64,000 nt of DNA. Source: Bacillota bacterium. Lineage in GTDB: Bacteria > Bacillota > UBA4882 > UBA8346. Of this stretch, positions 51,152-60,035 are shown piece by piece. Each line of letters begins with the position of its first letter. Position 1 is the stretch's first letter. Below the pieces are notes generated by a model. The model was given only the letters and a program-made list of their open reading frames with translations. It ran no database searches and had not been told where the DNA came from. The position numbers were made by a program, and so were the translations under genes. The stretch spans positions 372,001 through 436,000 of the forward strand of contig JAEYGI010000040.1 of the NCBI GenBank assembly GCA_023402395.1, in the 5' to 3' direction.

Positions 51152-52771
51152 GTGATCAATAAAAATCCTTCTCCCCAAGAAGTAAAGGAAGATCTGTTAA
51201 AAATCTATCCGTCGAAGGTCGCTCGCAAACGGAACAAGCAAATCGTGATCAACGATCCTTCGCCGGAAGCCATGCCGGAGGTCGGCGCCAATGTGCGGAC
51301 CGTACCGGGGATCATTACCCAACGCGGTTGCACCTACGCTGGATGTAAAGGCGTGGTGCTCGGTCCCACCCGGGATATCTTAAATATCACTCACGGACCG
51401 ATTGGCTGCGGATTTTACAGTTGGCTGACCCGGCGCAATCAGACCCGTCCCCAAGCTGATGAGGAAAACTTTATGATGTATTGCTTCTCTACGGATATGC
51501 AGGAAGACGATATTGTCTTCGGTGGCGAAAAGAAGCTGAAAAAAGCGATTCGGGAAGCGTTTGAAACGTTTCATCCAAAAGCGATCGGTATTTTCTCCAC
51601 CTGTCCGGTGGGGTTGATCGGGGACGATGTCCACGCCGTAGCCAGGGAAATGAAAGAAGAACTGGGGATCAACATTTTCGGATTCAGTTGCGAGGGATAT
51701 AAGGGAGTCAGCCAGTCGGCCGGCCACCATATCGCCAATAATCAACTATTCAAGCATGTAGTCGGCCTGGATGATACCGTCAGCCCGGCTAAGTATAAGG
51801 TCAATCTGCTCGGCGAGTATAACATCGGCGGCGACGCGTTTGTCCTGGAAAGCCTCATCGAACGGTGCGGGATCGAACTTACCGCCACCTTCAGCGGCAA
51901 CTCGACGTATGGAGCGTTCGCCAATGCCCATACCGCCGATTTGAATGCCATCATGTGCCACCGCTCCATCAATTACGTGGCCGAGATGATGGAAGAGAAG
52001 TTCGGTATCCCCTGGATCAAAGTCAACTTTATCGGCGCGGAGAGCACCGCCAAGTCGCTCCGGAAGATTGCCGCTTATTTCGAAGATCCAGAGCTTACCG
52101 CCAAAGTCGAACAGGTAATCGCGGAAGAAATGCCTGCGGTCGAGGAGGTCCGGGCCGAGGTCCGGTCCCGTTGCGAAGGCAAAACAGCGATGTTGTTTGT
52201 AGGCGGTTCACGGGCTCATCACTATCAGGACCTGTTCCGGGAAATCGGTATGAAAACCGTGGCCGCTGGCTATGAATTCGCCCATCGGGACGACTATGAG
52301 GGCCGGCGGGTGCTGCCCAACATCAAAGTCGACGCCGATAGCCGGAACATTGAAGAGTTGGAGGTCGAGCCCGATCCCATCCGCTACCGGCCGCGCAAGA
52401 GCGAGGAAGAACTCAAGCGGATGCAGGATAATGGCTATGAGTTCAAAGATTATTACGGCATGATGGCCGAGATGGACTCAGAGACCCTGGTCATCGATGA
52501 TATCAGCCATTATGAATCGGAGCGTTTGATTGAAATTTACAAACCGGCCGTGTTCTGCGCCGGAATTAAGGAAAAGTACGCGGTTCAGAAGATGGGAGTC
52601 CCTTGCAAGCAGCTTCACAGCTATGACTACGGCGGGCCTTACGCCGGATTTGAAGGGGCTATCAATTTCTATCGTGAGATCGATCGCATGGTAAATACCA
52701 AAGTCTGGGGCTATCTGAAAGCTCCCTGGCAAAAGAATCCGGAGATCATCGCCACTTACGCGGCGAAATAA
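51152..52771 (+). CDS. nifD: Nitrogenase molybdenum-iron protein alpha chain
   Basis: 539 residues from GTG behind AAAGGAGG. P-cluster Cys: GCTYAGCKGVVLGP and HGPIGCGFYSW, then STCPVGLIGDDV. FeMo-cofactor ligands: Cys in NAIMCHRSINYVAEMMEEKF and His in KQLHSYDYGGPYAGFEGAIN. It is longer than the Azotobacter protein (492) because of an insert around residues 405-455 (PDPIRYRPRKSEEELKRMQD), as in clostridial group III NifD. It forms the alpha2beta2 dinitrogenase with NifK. Cys and His ligands indicate a Mo enzyme. Confidence 0.97.
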   Translation: MINKNPSPQEVKEDLLKIYPSKVARKRNKQIVINDPSPEAMPEVGANVRTVPGIITQRGCTYAGCKGVVLGPTRDILNITHGPIGCGFYSWLTRRNQTRPQADEENFMMYCFSTDMQEDDIVFGGEKKLKKAIREAFETFHPKAIGIFSTCPVGLIGDDVHAVAREMKEELGINIFGFSCEGYKGVSQSAGHHIANNQLFKHVVGLDDTVSPAKYKVNLLGEYNIGGDAFVLESLIERCGIELTATFSGNSTYGAFANAHTADLNAIMCHRSINYVAEMMEEKFGIPWIKVNFIGAESTAKSLRKIAAYFEDPELTAKVEQVIAEEMPAVEEVRAEVRSRCEGKTAMLFVGGSRAHHYQDLFREIGMKTVAAGYEFAHRDDYEGRRVLPNIKVDADSRNIEELEVEPDPIRYRPRKSEEELKRMQDNGYEFKDYYGMMAEMDSETLVIDDISHYESERLIEIYKPAVFCAGIKEKYAVQKMGVPCKQLHSYDYGGPYAGFEGAINFYREIDRMVNTKVWGYLKAPWQKNPEIIATYAAK

Positions 52772-52823
52772 AGGTTAAAGGTCAATTCTCGGCGGGTAAC
52801 GCCGCCACGACGGAGGGAAGAAA

Positions 52824-54200
52824 ATGCTGCTACGTCATACGCCGACTGAAATAAAAGAACGCGAGGCCCTGGTGGTCAATCCCGCCAAGACCTGTCAGCC
52901 GATCGGAGCCATGTACGCGGCGCTTGGCATTCACAACTGCCTGCCCCATAGCCATGGTTCCCAGGGTTGTTGCTCTTATCACCGGAGTACCCTGACCCGG
53001 CATTATAAAGAGCCGGTAATGGCCTCGACCAGTTCCTTCACTGAGGGGGCCTCGGTCTTCGGCGGCCAGGCCAATCTGGTGGAAGCGATCAATAACATCT
53101 TTACGATTTACAATCCGGATGTGATTGCGGTCCATACCACGTGTCTGTCGGAGACCATCGGCGACGATGTCCCGCAGATCGTCTCCAAAGCCAAGGAAGA
53201 AGGCAAGGTTCCAGCGGGCAAATACGTAATTCATACCAATACTCCCAGTTATGCCGGGTCTCATGTCACCGGTTTCGCCAACATGACCCGGAGTATGGTA
53301 ACCTACTTTTCCGAATCGACCGGATCTTCCAAAAACCAAATAAACGTCATCCCCGGATGGGTGGAACCCTCCGATATGCGGGAGATTAAACGGATCACCG
53401 GGTTAATGGGGATCAAGACGGTTTTGTTTCCCGATACCTCCGATGTCTTGGATACGCCGCTCACCGGAAAACATCAGTTCTACCCGAAAGGGGGGGTTAC
53501 CATTCCCGAACTGATCAGCACCGGCGACAGCATCGCTACCATTGCGCTAGGCCCGTTCGCGTCAGGCCCGGCCGCCGAAGCGCTGGACGCCAAATGTAAG
53601 GTCCCGTGCCAGATCATGGATCTGCCGATTGGATTGTGGGGCACCGATCGCTTCATCGATGCGCTGCGCAAGACCGCTGGAGTCATCGTTCCGGATGCGC
53701 TCAACGACGAGCGGGGTCGCTTGATCGATATGATTACCGATATGCATCAATATTTTTACCGCAAAAAGGTCGCGCTGTTCGGAGATCCCGATCAGTTGAT
53801 CGCACTGGCCGAGTTCTTAGTCAGCTTGGATATGATCCCGGTCCACATCGTCACCGGCACTCCTGGGCAAAAGTTTGAGCAAAGGATGCGCGAGGTTCTC
53901 AAAGACGTGGCTCCGGACGCCAACATCAAGCAAGCGGGCGACAGCTTCCTGCTGCATCAGTGGATCAAGAGTGAGCCGATCGATTTGTTAATCGGCAACA
54001 CCTACGGCAAATATATCGCCCGCGATGAAGATATTCCATTCTTGCGCTATGGATTTCCCATTCTCGACCGGGTCGGCCATTCCTATTTCCCGTCCGTCGG
54101 TTATGTCGGCGCCATGAGGCTGGCTGAGAAAATCCTAACCATCCTGATGGATCGTCAAGACCGGGATGCGCTGGAAGAAAAGGTCGAGTTGGTAATGTAA
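52824..54200 (+). CDS. nifK: Nitrogenase molybdenum-iron protein beta chain
   Basis: 458 residues, the short clostridial-type form without the N-terminal extension of the Azotobacter protein (523). P-cluster Cys: NPAKTCQPIGAMYAALGIHN, SHGSQGCCSYHR and HTTCLSETIGDDV. Also TPSYAGSHVTGFANM, DRVGHSYFPSVGYVGAMRL near the C-terminus. SD GGAGGGAAGAAA. It holds the P-cluster with NifD. Spacing to nifD is 52 bp, to nifE 87 bp. Confidence 0.97.
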   Translation: MLLRHTPTEIKEREALVVNPAKTCQPIGAMYAALGIHNCLPHSHGSQGCCSYHRSTLTRHYKEPVMASTSSFTEGASVFGGQANLVEAINNIFTIYNPDVIAVHTTCLSETIGDDVPQIVSKAKEEGKVPAGKYVIHTNTPSYAGSHVTGFANMTRSMVTYFSESTGSSKNQINVIPGWVEPSDMREIKRITGLMGIKTVLFPDTSDVLDTPLTGKHQFYPKGGVTIPELISTGDSIATIALGPFASGPAAEALDAKCKVPCQIMDLPIGLWGTDRFIDALRKTAGVIVPDALNDERGRLIDMITDMHQYFYRKKVALFGDPDQLIALAEFLVSLDMIPVHIVTGTPGQKFEQRMREVLKDVAPDANIKQAGDSFLLHQWIKSEPIDLLIGNTYGKYIARDEDIPFLRYGFPILDRVGHSYFPSVGYVGAMRLAEKILTILMDRQDRDALEEKVELVM

Positions 54201-54287
54201 GGTTGATTGTCAGTGATTAATCAAGTTATATCATTTGTTGGTTCATGGTTCTTGATGACTAGTTAAAACTGCAAGAAGGTGATCCTC

Positions 54288-55634
54288 ATGGTTCAAGTGT
54301 TGGATGGCAGGCAGAAGCAGGTCTTTCGCAACGGAGCGGAGCCGTTTGCCATGGAATGCGGCAAGCCGAGCCTGGCTGGTTCAGTCAGTCAGCGGGCCTG
54401 TGTCTTCTGCGGCTCGCGGGTGGTACTTTATCCGATCGCCGATTCCTTGCATCTGGTCCACGGTCCCATTGGGTGCGCCGCTTATACTTGGGATATCCGG
54501 GGGGCGTTGTCCTCCGGTCCCGAGTTGCACCGCCTAAGTTTCTCCACGGATTTGCGGGAGATGGAAGTGATTCACGGCGGCGAATCCAAGCTTTATCAAT
54601 CGTTGATGGAATTGATCGATCGTCATCAACCGAAGGCCGCTTTCGTCTATTCCACTTGCATCGTTGGGATCATCGGCGATGACGTTGAAGCGGTCTGTAA
54701 AAAGGTTGCCGCCGAAAAAGGAATTCCCGTGCTTCCGGTGCATTCGGAAGGTTTTAAAGGCACCAAGAAAGACGGGTACCGGGCCGCCTGCGAGGCCTTG
54801 TTCAAACTGGTCGGCACCGGGCCGACCGAAGGAATTGAAGCGCCAAGCATCAACATTCTCGGCGATTTCAACCTTGCCGGCGAAGTCTGGATGATTCGCA
54901 ACTACTACGAGCAAATGGGGGTCCGGGTTGTGGCCACCATCACCGGCGACGGCCGGATTGACGACATCCGCCGCGCCCACGGCGCCGCGCTTAATCTGGT
55001 GCAGTGTTCCGGCTCCATGAATTATCTCGCCAAATTGATGAAAGAGAAATACGGGACCCCTTTTCTTCAGGTGTCGTATTTTGGAATCGACGATATGGCC
55101 GAGTCGCTGTACAGCGTGGCCCGGTTCTTTAAAGACCCGGAACTGATGCGCCGCACGCAGGAGCTGGTTCGCAACGAGATCCTGGCCATTCAGCCGCAAT
55201 TGATGGATTACCGGAAAGCGCTCACCGGGAGAAAAGCAGCGATTTACGTGGGCGGCGCCTTCAAGGCGTTTTCACTGGTCAAGGCGTTACGGTTGCTCGG
55301 CATGGAGACGGCCATCGTCGGCTCTCAAACCGGCGATAAAAATGATTATCAGCAGTTGAAGGAGCTCTGTGACCCGGGAACGATTATCGTCGACGATTCC
55401 AATCCGGTGGAATTGTCCGGCTTCATCAAAGAGAAGCAAGTGGACTTGTTCATTGGCGGGGTTAAAGAGCGGCCCATCGCCTACAAATTGGGGATTGGCT
55501 TCTGCGACCATAACCATGAACGCAAGATTGCTCTGGCCGGATTCGCGGGGATGCTAAATTTCGCCAAAGAAGTGCATGCCTCGGTTTGCAGCCCGATTTG
55601 GTCGCTGCTGCCGGGACGGCGGACCGGGACGTAA
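54288..55634 (+). CDS. nifE: FeMo-cofactor scaffold protein NifE
   Basis: 448 residues from ATG at 54288 (AGAAGG 9 bases upstream; GTG at 54279 is part of the SD region). A NifD paralogue: CVFCGSRVVLYPIADSLHLV then HGPIGCAAYTWDIRG, YSTCIVGIIGDDVEAVC, and NLVQCSGSMNYLAKLM with the cofactor-linked Cys. With NifN it forms the NifEN scaffold on which the NifB cofactor matures to FeMo-co. The P-cluster-type Cys near the start are retained for the 4Fe-4S cluster. Confidence 0.95.
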   Translation: MVQVLDGRQKQVFRNGAEPFAMECGKPSLAGSVSQRACVFCGSRVVLYPIADSLHLVHGPIGCAAYTWDIRGALSSGPELHRLSFSTDLREMEVIHGGESKLYQSLMELIDRHQPKAAFVYSTCIVGIIGDDVEAVCKKVAAEKGIPVLPVHSEGFKGTKKDGYRAACEALFKLVGTGPTEGIEAPSINILGDFNLAGEVWMIRNYYEQMGVRVVATITGDGRIDDIRRAHGAALNLVQCSGSMNYLAKLMKEKYGTPFLQVSYFGIDDMAESLYSVARFFKDPELMRRTQELVRNEILAIQPQLMDYRKALTGRKAAIYVGGAFKAFSLVKALRLLGMETAIVGSQTGDKNDYQQLKELCDPGTIIVDDSNPVELSGFIKEKQVDLFIGGVKERPIAYKLGIGFCDHNHERKIALAGFAGMLNFAKEVHASVCSPIWSLLPGRRTGT

Positions 55635-55648
55635 AGGGGGAAGGGATC

Positions 55649-57013
55649 ATGTTATCAAAACATCAGCCGCAACAGCCGGAACCGGTCAGTACCACCAATG
55701 CCTGCAAGCTCTGCACCCCGCTTGGCGCCTGTCTGGCGTTCCGGGGAATTGAGGGAGCGGTGCCCTTATTGCACGGTTCCCAGGGTTGCGCCACTTATAT
55801 CCGGCGCTATGTGATCAGTCATTTTAAAGAGCCGGTGGACGTCGCCTCCTCCAACTTCAGTGAATCGAGCGCCATTTTCGGCGGCGGCGCCAATCTCAAT
55901 CTGGCGCTCAAGAATGTTACCGCGCAATACCGGCCCAAATTGATCGGCGTGGCCAGCACCTGTCTGAGCGAAACCATTGGCGACGACGTGTCGCTGTTTC
56001 TTCACAATTACCGGCGGGAACATCCCGACGCGGAACCGGTAATCCTGAACGTTTCCACCCCCAGTTATCGCGGTACGCATATCGACGGATTCCACGCCGT
56101 GGTCCGGACCGTGATCAACGAGTTGGCCGGCGGGGGTTCCCGGCTGAAACAGGTCAATTTGTTGCCGGGAATGGTTTCTCCGGCGGATCTCCGCTACTTA
56201 AAGGATATCTGTCATGAATTCGGAGTGGAGCCGGTGTTGCTCCCGGATTATTCCGAAACCTTGGACGGTCCCAATTGGGAGGAATATCAGATTATCGCGC
56301 CCGGAGGGACGACGCTCGACGCCATCCGTAGTATGGGGCGCTCGAACGGTACCGTGGAGTTCGGAGCCACGCTCGATCCGGCCAGCACCGGGGGCGCTAT
56401 TTTGCGGGAACGTTTCGGAGTCCCGGATTATAAGTTAGGGTTTCCCATCGGAGTCCGGGCCACCGACCAATTCTTCCTAGCGCTTGAGGAGATCAGCGGC
56501 CATCCCGTTCCCGAACGTTATCGGGGCGAGCGGGGCCGGCTGCTTGACGCCTATGTCGATGGCCATAAATACCTCTTCGGCCAAAAAGCGCTGCTTTATG
56601 GCGAAGAGGATCTGGTTTGCGCCATGGCCGGATTTCTGGCCGAGGTTGGAATGGTTCCGGTATTGTGCGCTTCCGGCGGCGAGAGCGGCCGGCTGGAAGA
56701 GTCGATCTACCGGATTGCCCCTGAACTTCAGGGCCGAACGACTGTCGTCAGCGGGGCGGATTTCAGCGATATTGCCGACCTGGCCGAAACCCTTCAACCG
56801 CAGCTGATGATCGGCCACAGCAAAGGATATTCGCTGGCCCGGCGGTTAGAGATTCCACTGGTGCGAATCGGATTTCCAATTCACGACCGGGTCGGCGGGC
56901 CGCGCCTGCTTCATCTGGGGTACCGGGGCACCCAGGAATTGTTCGACCGGATCGTCAACGCCTTGTTAGAGGCGGCCCAAAACCGCTCACCGGTCGGGTA
57001 CAGTTATTTATAA
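55649..57013 (+). CDS. nifN: FeMo-cofactor scaffold protein NifN
   Basis: 454 residues from ATG at 55649, chosen for the SD AGGGGGAAGGG; an in-frame start at 55586 lies inside nifE. A NifK paralogue: NACKLCTPLGACLAFRGIEG, LLHGSQGCATYIRRYVISH, ASTCLSETIGDDV, TPSYRGTHIDGFHAVV, and PIHDRVGGPRLLHLGYRGTQ. Partner of NifE. There is no separate nifX; a NifX-like domain occurs at the end of NifB. A MITE-like repeat (copy 2) follows immediately. Confidence 0.95.
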   Translation: MLSKHQPQQPEPVSTTNACKLCTPLGACLAFRGIEGAVPLLHGSQGCATYIRRYVISHFKEPVDVASSNFSESSAIFGGGANLNLALKNVTAQYRPKLIGVASTCLSETIGDDVSLFLHNYRREHPDAEPVILNVSTPSYRGTHIDGFHAVVRTVINELAGGGSRLKQVNLLPGMVSPADLRYLKDICHEFGVEPVLLPDYSETLDGPNWEEYQIIAPGGTTLDAIRSMGRSNGTVEFGATLDPASTGGAILRERFGVPDYKLGFPIGVRATDQFFLALEEISGHPVPERYRGERGRLLDAYVDGHKYLFGQKALLYGEEDLVCAMAGFLAEVGMVPVLCASGGESGRLEESIYRIAPELQGRTTVVSGADFSDIADLAETLQPQLMIGHSKGYSLARRLEIPLVRIGFPIHDRVGGPRLLHLGYRGTQELFDRIVNALLEAAQNRSPVGYSYL

Positions 57014-57025
57014 AAAGTTTATTTT

Positions 57026-57214
57026 AACTATATCGGATGAAGTAAATTTCTAATATAAAATTAGCATTCTTAAAGCAGAATGCAAATAAATCAAATCGGA
57101 ATTTACTTCATCCGATTACAACTGAAATAAGTTGAATTAAATTCATTAATTCCTTCATCATGGCCGGGCTTTAAGGACATGATGCATATTGGGAATTTAA
57201 TCCAGCTTATATAG
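57026..57214 (+). repeat. MITE-like double-hairpin repeat, copy 2
   Basis: First hairpin: a perfect 17-bp pair, 57032-57048 / 57100-57116 (left arm ATCGGATGAAGTAAATT), with inner GCATTCT / AGAATGC (57064-57070 / 57077-57083). Second hairpin: AAGTTGAATTAAATTC / GAATTTAATCCAGCTT (two mismatches) with inner CATCATG / CATGATG (57156-57162 / 57178-57184). It fills most of the nifN-nifB gap, so it would be transcribed in the nif mRNA. Confidence 0.85.
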
Positions 57215-57247
57215 CCAGTTAAAATAAAACTAATGAGGTGAAGAACG

Positions 57248-58501
57248 ATGAGCGTTTTTCCAGCCCATCATCCCTGTTTTAATCCCGAGGTCCGCCACAG
57301 TTTCGGCCGGATTCATCTGCCGGTGGCGCCGAAGTGCAATATTCAATGCAATTTTTGCAGTCGCAAATACGATTGCGTCAATGAGAGCCGGCCGGGTGTG
57401 ACCAGCGCCGTATTATTGCCGGAGCAGGCCATCGCTTATCTTGAAGAGGTGTTGCGGGAGAATCCCCGGATTACCGTGGCCGGTATCGCCGGACCCGGCG
57501 ATCCGTTCGCTAATCCCAAGGAAACGATGCGGACCGTCCGCTTGATCCGGGAACGATTTTCAAGTTTATTGGTCTGCCTGGCCACCAACGGACTTAATCT
57601 GCTGCCGTATATCAAAGAATTGGCCGAGTTGCGGGTCAGTCACGTCACGGTGACCATCAACGCCATTGCCCCGGAGGTCGGGGCCAAGATCTATGCCTGG
57701 GCCCGCTCCGGCAAAATGATCTACCGGGGGCAGGCCGCGGCCGAAATACTAATCGACCGGCAGTTTGAAGCCGTGGAAGCGTTGAAGCGCCATGGCCTGA
57801 CCGTTAAGGTTAATTCGATCCTGATCCCCGGAGTCAATGACGGGGAGATCGAACGGGTGGCGGAGCGCGTGGCGAAGCTGGGCGTGGATTTCTTCAACTG
57901 TATTCCGGTGGTTCCGACTGAGGGCACACCCCTGGCCGGGATTCCGGCGCCCGATCCCGCCGGTGTGATCAAACTTCGTGAGAAATTAACGAAGTATCTG
58001 CCGCAGATGGCCCATTGCAATCGCTGCCGGGCCGACGCCGTAGGTTTGCTGGGAGAGGCCAATTCCAGCCGGGATTCGGACCGGCTGCAGCGGTTCTCCA
58101 CCTGGTTTCCGGCCGCGGCCGATCGGCCCTACGTCGCGGTGGCCAGCCGCGAAGGATTGCTGGTCAATCTGCATCTTGGCGAAGCGGAATTGCTGCACAT
58201 TTTCAACCGGACCAGCCGCGGCTTTGAGCTGATTGGCGTCCGGGAAGCTCCGGAACCGGGCGGCGGCCCGGAACGGTGGGCCAGCCTGGCGGAGATTTTA
58301 AAAGATTGCCAGGCGCTGCTGGTCAGCCAAGCCGGCAATTCGCCCCGGGAAGCGCTGGGGGAACGGGGAATCCGGGTGATTGAAGCCGAGGGCTTAATCG
58401 ACCAGGCGCTCGAAGCGGTATACTCCGGCCGGGCGGTTCCGGCTCCCCGCAAATGCGGCGGCGGATGTGGCTGCAAAGGCGGCAGCGTGGGTTGCGGGTA
58501 A
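57248..58501 (+). CDS. nifB: Nitrogenase cofactor biosynthesis protein NifB
   Basis: 417 residues. N-terminal His-rich start, then radical-SAM motif CNIQCNFCSRKYDCVNESRP (Cys at Cx3Cx2C), AGPGDPFANPKET and VKVNSILIPGVND. Residues 295-395 are a NifX-like FeMo-co-binding domain (VAVASREGLLVNLHLGEAEL, ending in LIDQALEAVYSG). The C-terminus is a Cys/Gly cluster (KCGGGCGCKGGSVGCG) that may bind an extra cluster. It makes the 8Fe NifB cofactor with a central carbide. The start is ATG after GAGGTGAAGAACG. It is separated from nifN by repeat copy 2. Confidence 0.95.
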   Translation: MSVFPAHHPCFNPEVRHSFGRIHLPVAPKCNIQCNFCSRKYDCVNESRPGVTSAVLLPEQAIAYLEEVLRENPRITVAGIAGPGDPFANPKETMRTVRLIRERFSSLLVCLATNGLNLLPYIKELAELRVSHVTVTINAIAPEVGAKIYAWARSGKMIYRGQAAAEILIDRQFEAVEALKRHGLTVKVNSILIPGVNDGEIERVAERVAKLGVDFFNCIPVVPTEGTPLAGIPAPDPAGVIKLREKLTKYLPQMAHCNRCRADAVGLLGEANSSRDSDRLQRFSTWFPAAADRPYVAVASREGLLVNLHLGEAELLHIFNRTSRGFELIGVREAPEPGGGPERWASLAEILKDCQALLVSQAGNSPREALGERGIRVIEAEGLIDQALEAVYSGRAVPAPRKCGGGCGCKGGSVGCG

Positions 58502-58537
58502 CCAATTATAAAATTTCAAAAATAGGGGGAGATTCTG

Positions 58538-58843
58538 ATGCAAAAACCAAAGCACCATATCTTTGTCTGTTCCAGCTCCCGGGTGAACGGAGAGCCCAAG
58601 GGCGTCTGCAACCGGAAGGACGCGGCCAACCTCATTCAATATCTGGAATCGGAGTTGAACGACAGGGGAATGGATGAGGTGATGGTCACCAATACGGGGT
58701 GTATGAAGCTGTGCGATCACGGGCCGGTGATGGTGATCTATCCCGAAGGCTATTGGTACGGGGATGTGGACGAAGGGGCGATCGACGCGATCCTGGATGC
58801 CCTGGAGGAAGGCAAGGCGGCGGAAGAACATTTGCTGGATTGA
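58538..58843 (+). CDS. Thioredoxin-like [2Fe-2S] ferredoxin, nif-associated
   Basis: 101 residues with the Shethna-type fold: HHIFVCSSSRVNGEPKGVC (two Cys), then VTNTGCMKLCDHGPVMVIYP (two Cys). SD AGGGGGAG. Such ferredoxins occur beside nif genes in diazotrophs and may give electrons to nitrogenase or to NifB/NifEN assembly, or protect the enzyme. Lies between nifB and nifV. Confidence 0.9.
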   Translation: MQKPKHHIFVCSSSRVNGEPKGVCNRKDAANLIQYLESELNDRGMDEVMVTNTGCMKLCDHGPVMVIYPEGYWYGDVDEGAIDAILDALEEGKAAEEHLLD

Positions 58844-58871
58844 AAAACTGGCATCAGCTGGGGTGGTCGGC

Positions 58872-60017
58872 ATGGAAGCGGTGAAAAAAATCCATTTAAT
58901 CGACTGTACGTTGCGTGACGGCGAGCAGGCGCCGGGCGTCTCTTTCAGTTCCGAGGAGAAGGTACGAATCGCCCGGGAATTGGCTGAGGTGGGCCTGCCT
59001 GAATTGGAAGTGGGCATACCGGCTATGGGCGAATCGGAAATCGCCTCGATCCGGGAGATTGGCCGCCTGGGCCTGCGTTCCGAGTTGATCTGCTGGTGCC
59101 GGGCGCGGCTTTCTGATTTGGAGCAAGCGGAAGCGACCGGGCTGCGCCGGGTGCATATTTCGTTTCCTGCGTCCCAGTTGCACCTGCGGGCCTTGAGTAA
59201 AGACCGGTCTTGGGCTTTGCGAACGCTGAAGCAGGTTGTGGTTGCGGCCAAGGAACGGTTCGATTTTGTGGCGGTTGGCGCTCAGGACGCGTCCCGGGCT
59301 GAAGCGGAATTTTTACGGGAATTAGTCCGGATGGCGCTCGATAGTGGAGTGGATCGGATCCGGATCGCCGATACGGTGGGAATTCTAAACCCCTTGCAGA
59401 CGTACGGCCTCTTTCAAGACCTGCTTCAAGAACATCCCGGCGGCAATTTTGAATTTCATGGCCACAACGATCTGGGGATGGCCACCGCCAATACCGTCGC
59501 GGCGCTGGCCGGAGGAGCCGGAGCGGCCAGCGTGACCGTGAACGGCCTGGGTGAACGGGCCGGGAACGCCCCGTTGGCCGAGGTGGTGATGGCCGCCCGG
59601 GTTTCCCTGGGGGCGGATTGCGGCATTCAAACCGGAGGACTCTGCGATGTCAGCCAACTGGTGGCGCGAGCCTCGGGCCGGCCCATCCCGGCCGATAAGC
59701 CGGTGGTCGGTTCCAAGGTCTTTTCCCATGAATCGGGGATTCACGGGCATGGGTTGCTGTTCGATCGCTCTACCTACGAACCGTTCGGCGCGGACCTGGT
59801 CGGCCATGATCCGGGCCAGTTCGTTTTCGGCAAGCATTCCGGCTCAGCCATGCTCCAGGCGGCCTTGGCCGAAGACGGCATCGAATTGGATCAAAGGGAG
59901 GCCCGGCGTCTGCTGGAGCGGGTGCGGGAAATCGCCGCCCTGCGCAAAAAGGAATGCACTTTGGCGGAGATCAAGCAACTCCACGCGGAATTAAAGCCCA
60001 GGCCGGTATCGCATTAA
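58872..60017 (+). CDS. nifV: Homocitrate synthase
   Basis: 381 residues from ATG at 58872; the longer ORF start at 58764 lies inside the ferredoxin gene. DRE-TIM metallolyase motifs: IDCTLRDGEQAPGVSFS with the catalytic Arg and metal Asp, RIRIADTVGILNP, FHGHNDLGMATAN with the metal His pair, VNGLGERAGNAPL and HESGIHGHGLLFD. It condenses 2-oxoglutarate and acetyl-CoA to homocitrate, the organic ligand of FeMo-co. Assigned NifV rather than a lysine-pathway enzyme because of its place in the nif operon. Confidence 0.93.
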   Translation: MEAVKKIHLIDCTLRDGEQAPGVSFSSEEKVRIARELAEVGLPELEVGIPAMGESEIASIREIGRLGLRSELICWCRARLSDLEQAEATGLRRVHISFPASQLHLRALSKDRSWALRTLKQVVVAAKERFDFVAVGAQDASRAEAEFLRELVRMALDSGVDRIRIADTVGILNPLQTYGLFQDLLQEHPGGNFEFHGHNDLGMATANTVAALAGGAGAASVTVNGLGERAGNAPLAEVVMAARVSLGADCGIQTGGLCDVSQLVARASGRPIPADKPVVGSKVFSHESGIHGHGLLFDRSTYEPFGADLVGHDPGQFVFGKHSGSAMLQAALAEDGIELDQREARRLLERVREIAALRKKECTLAEIKQLHAELKPRPVSH

Positions 60018-60035
60018 AGCTCAATTGGCCATTCC

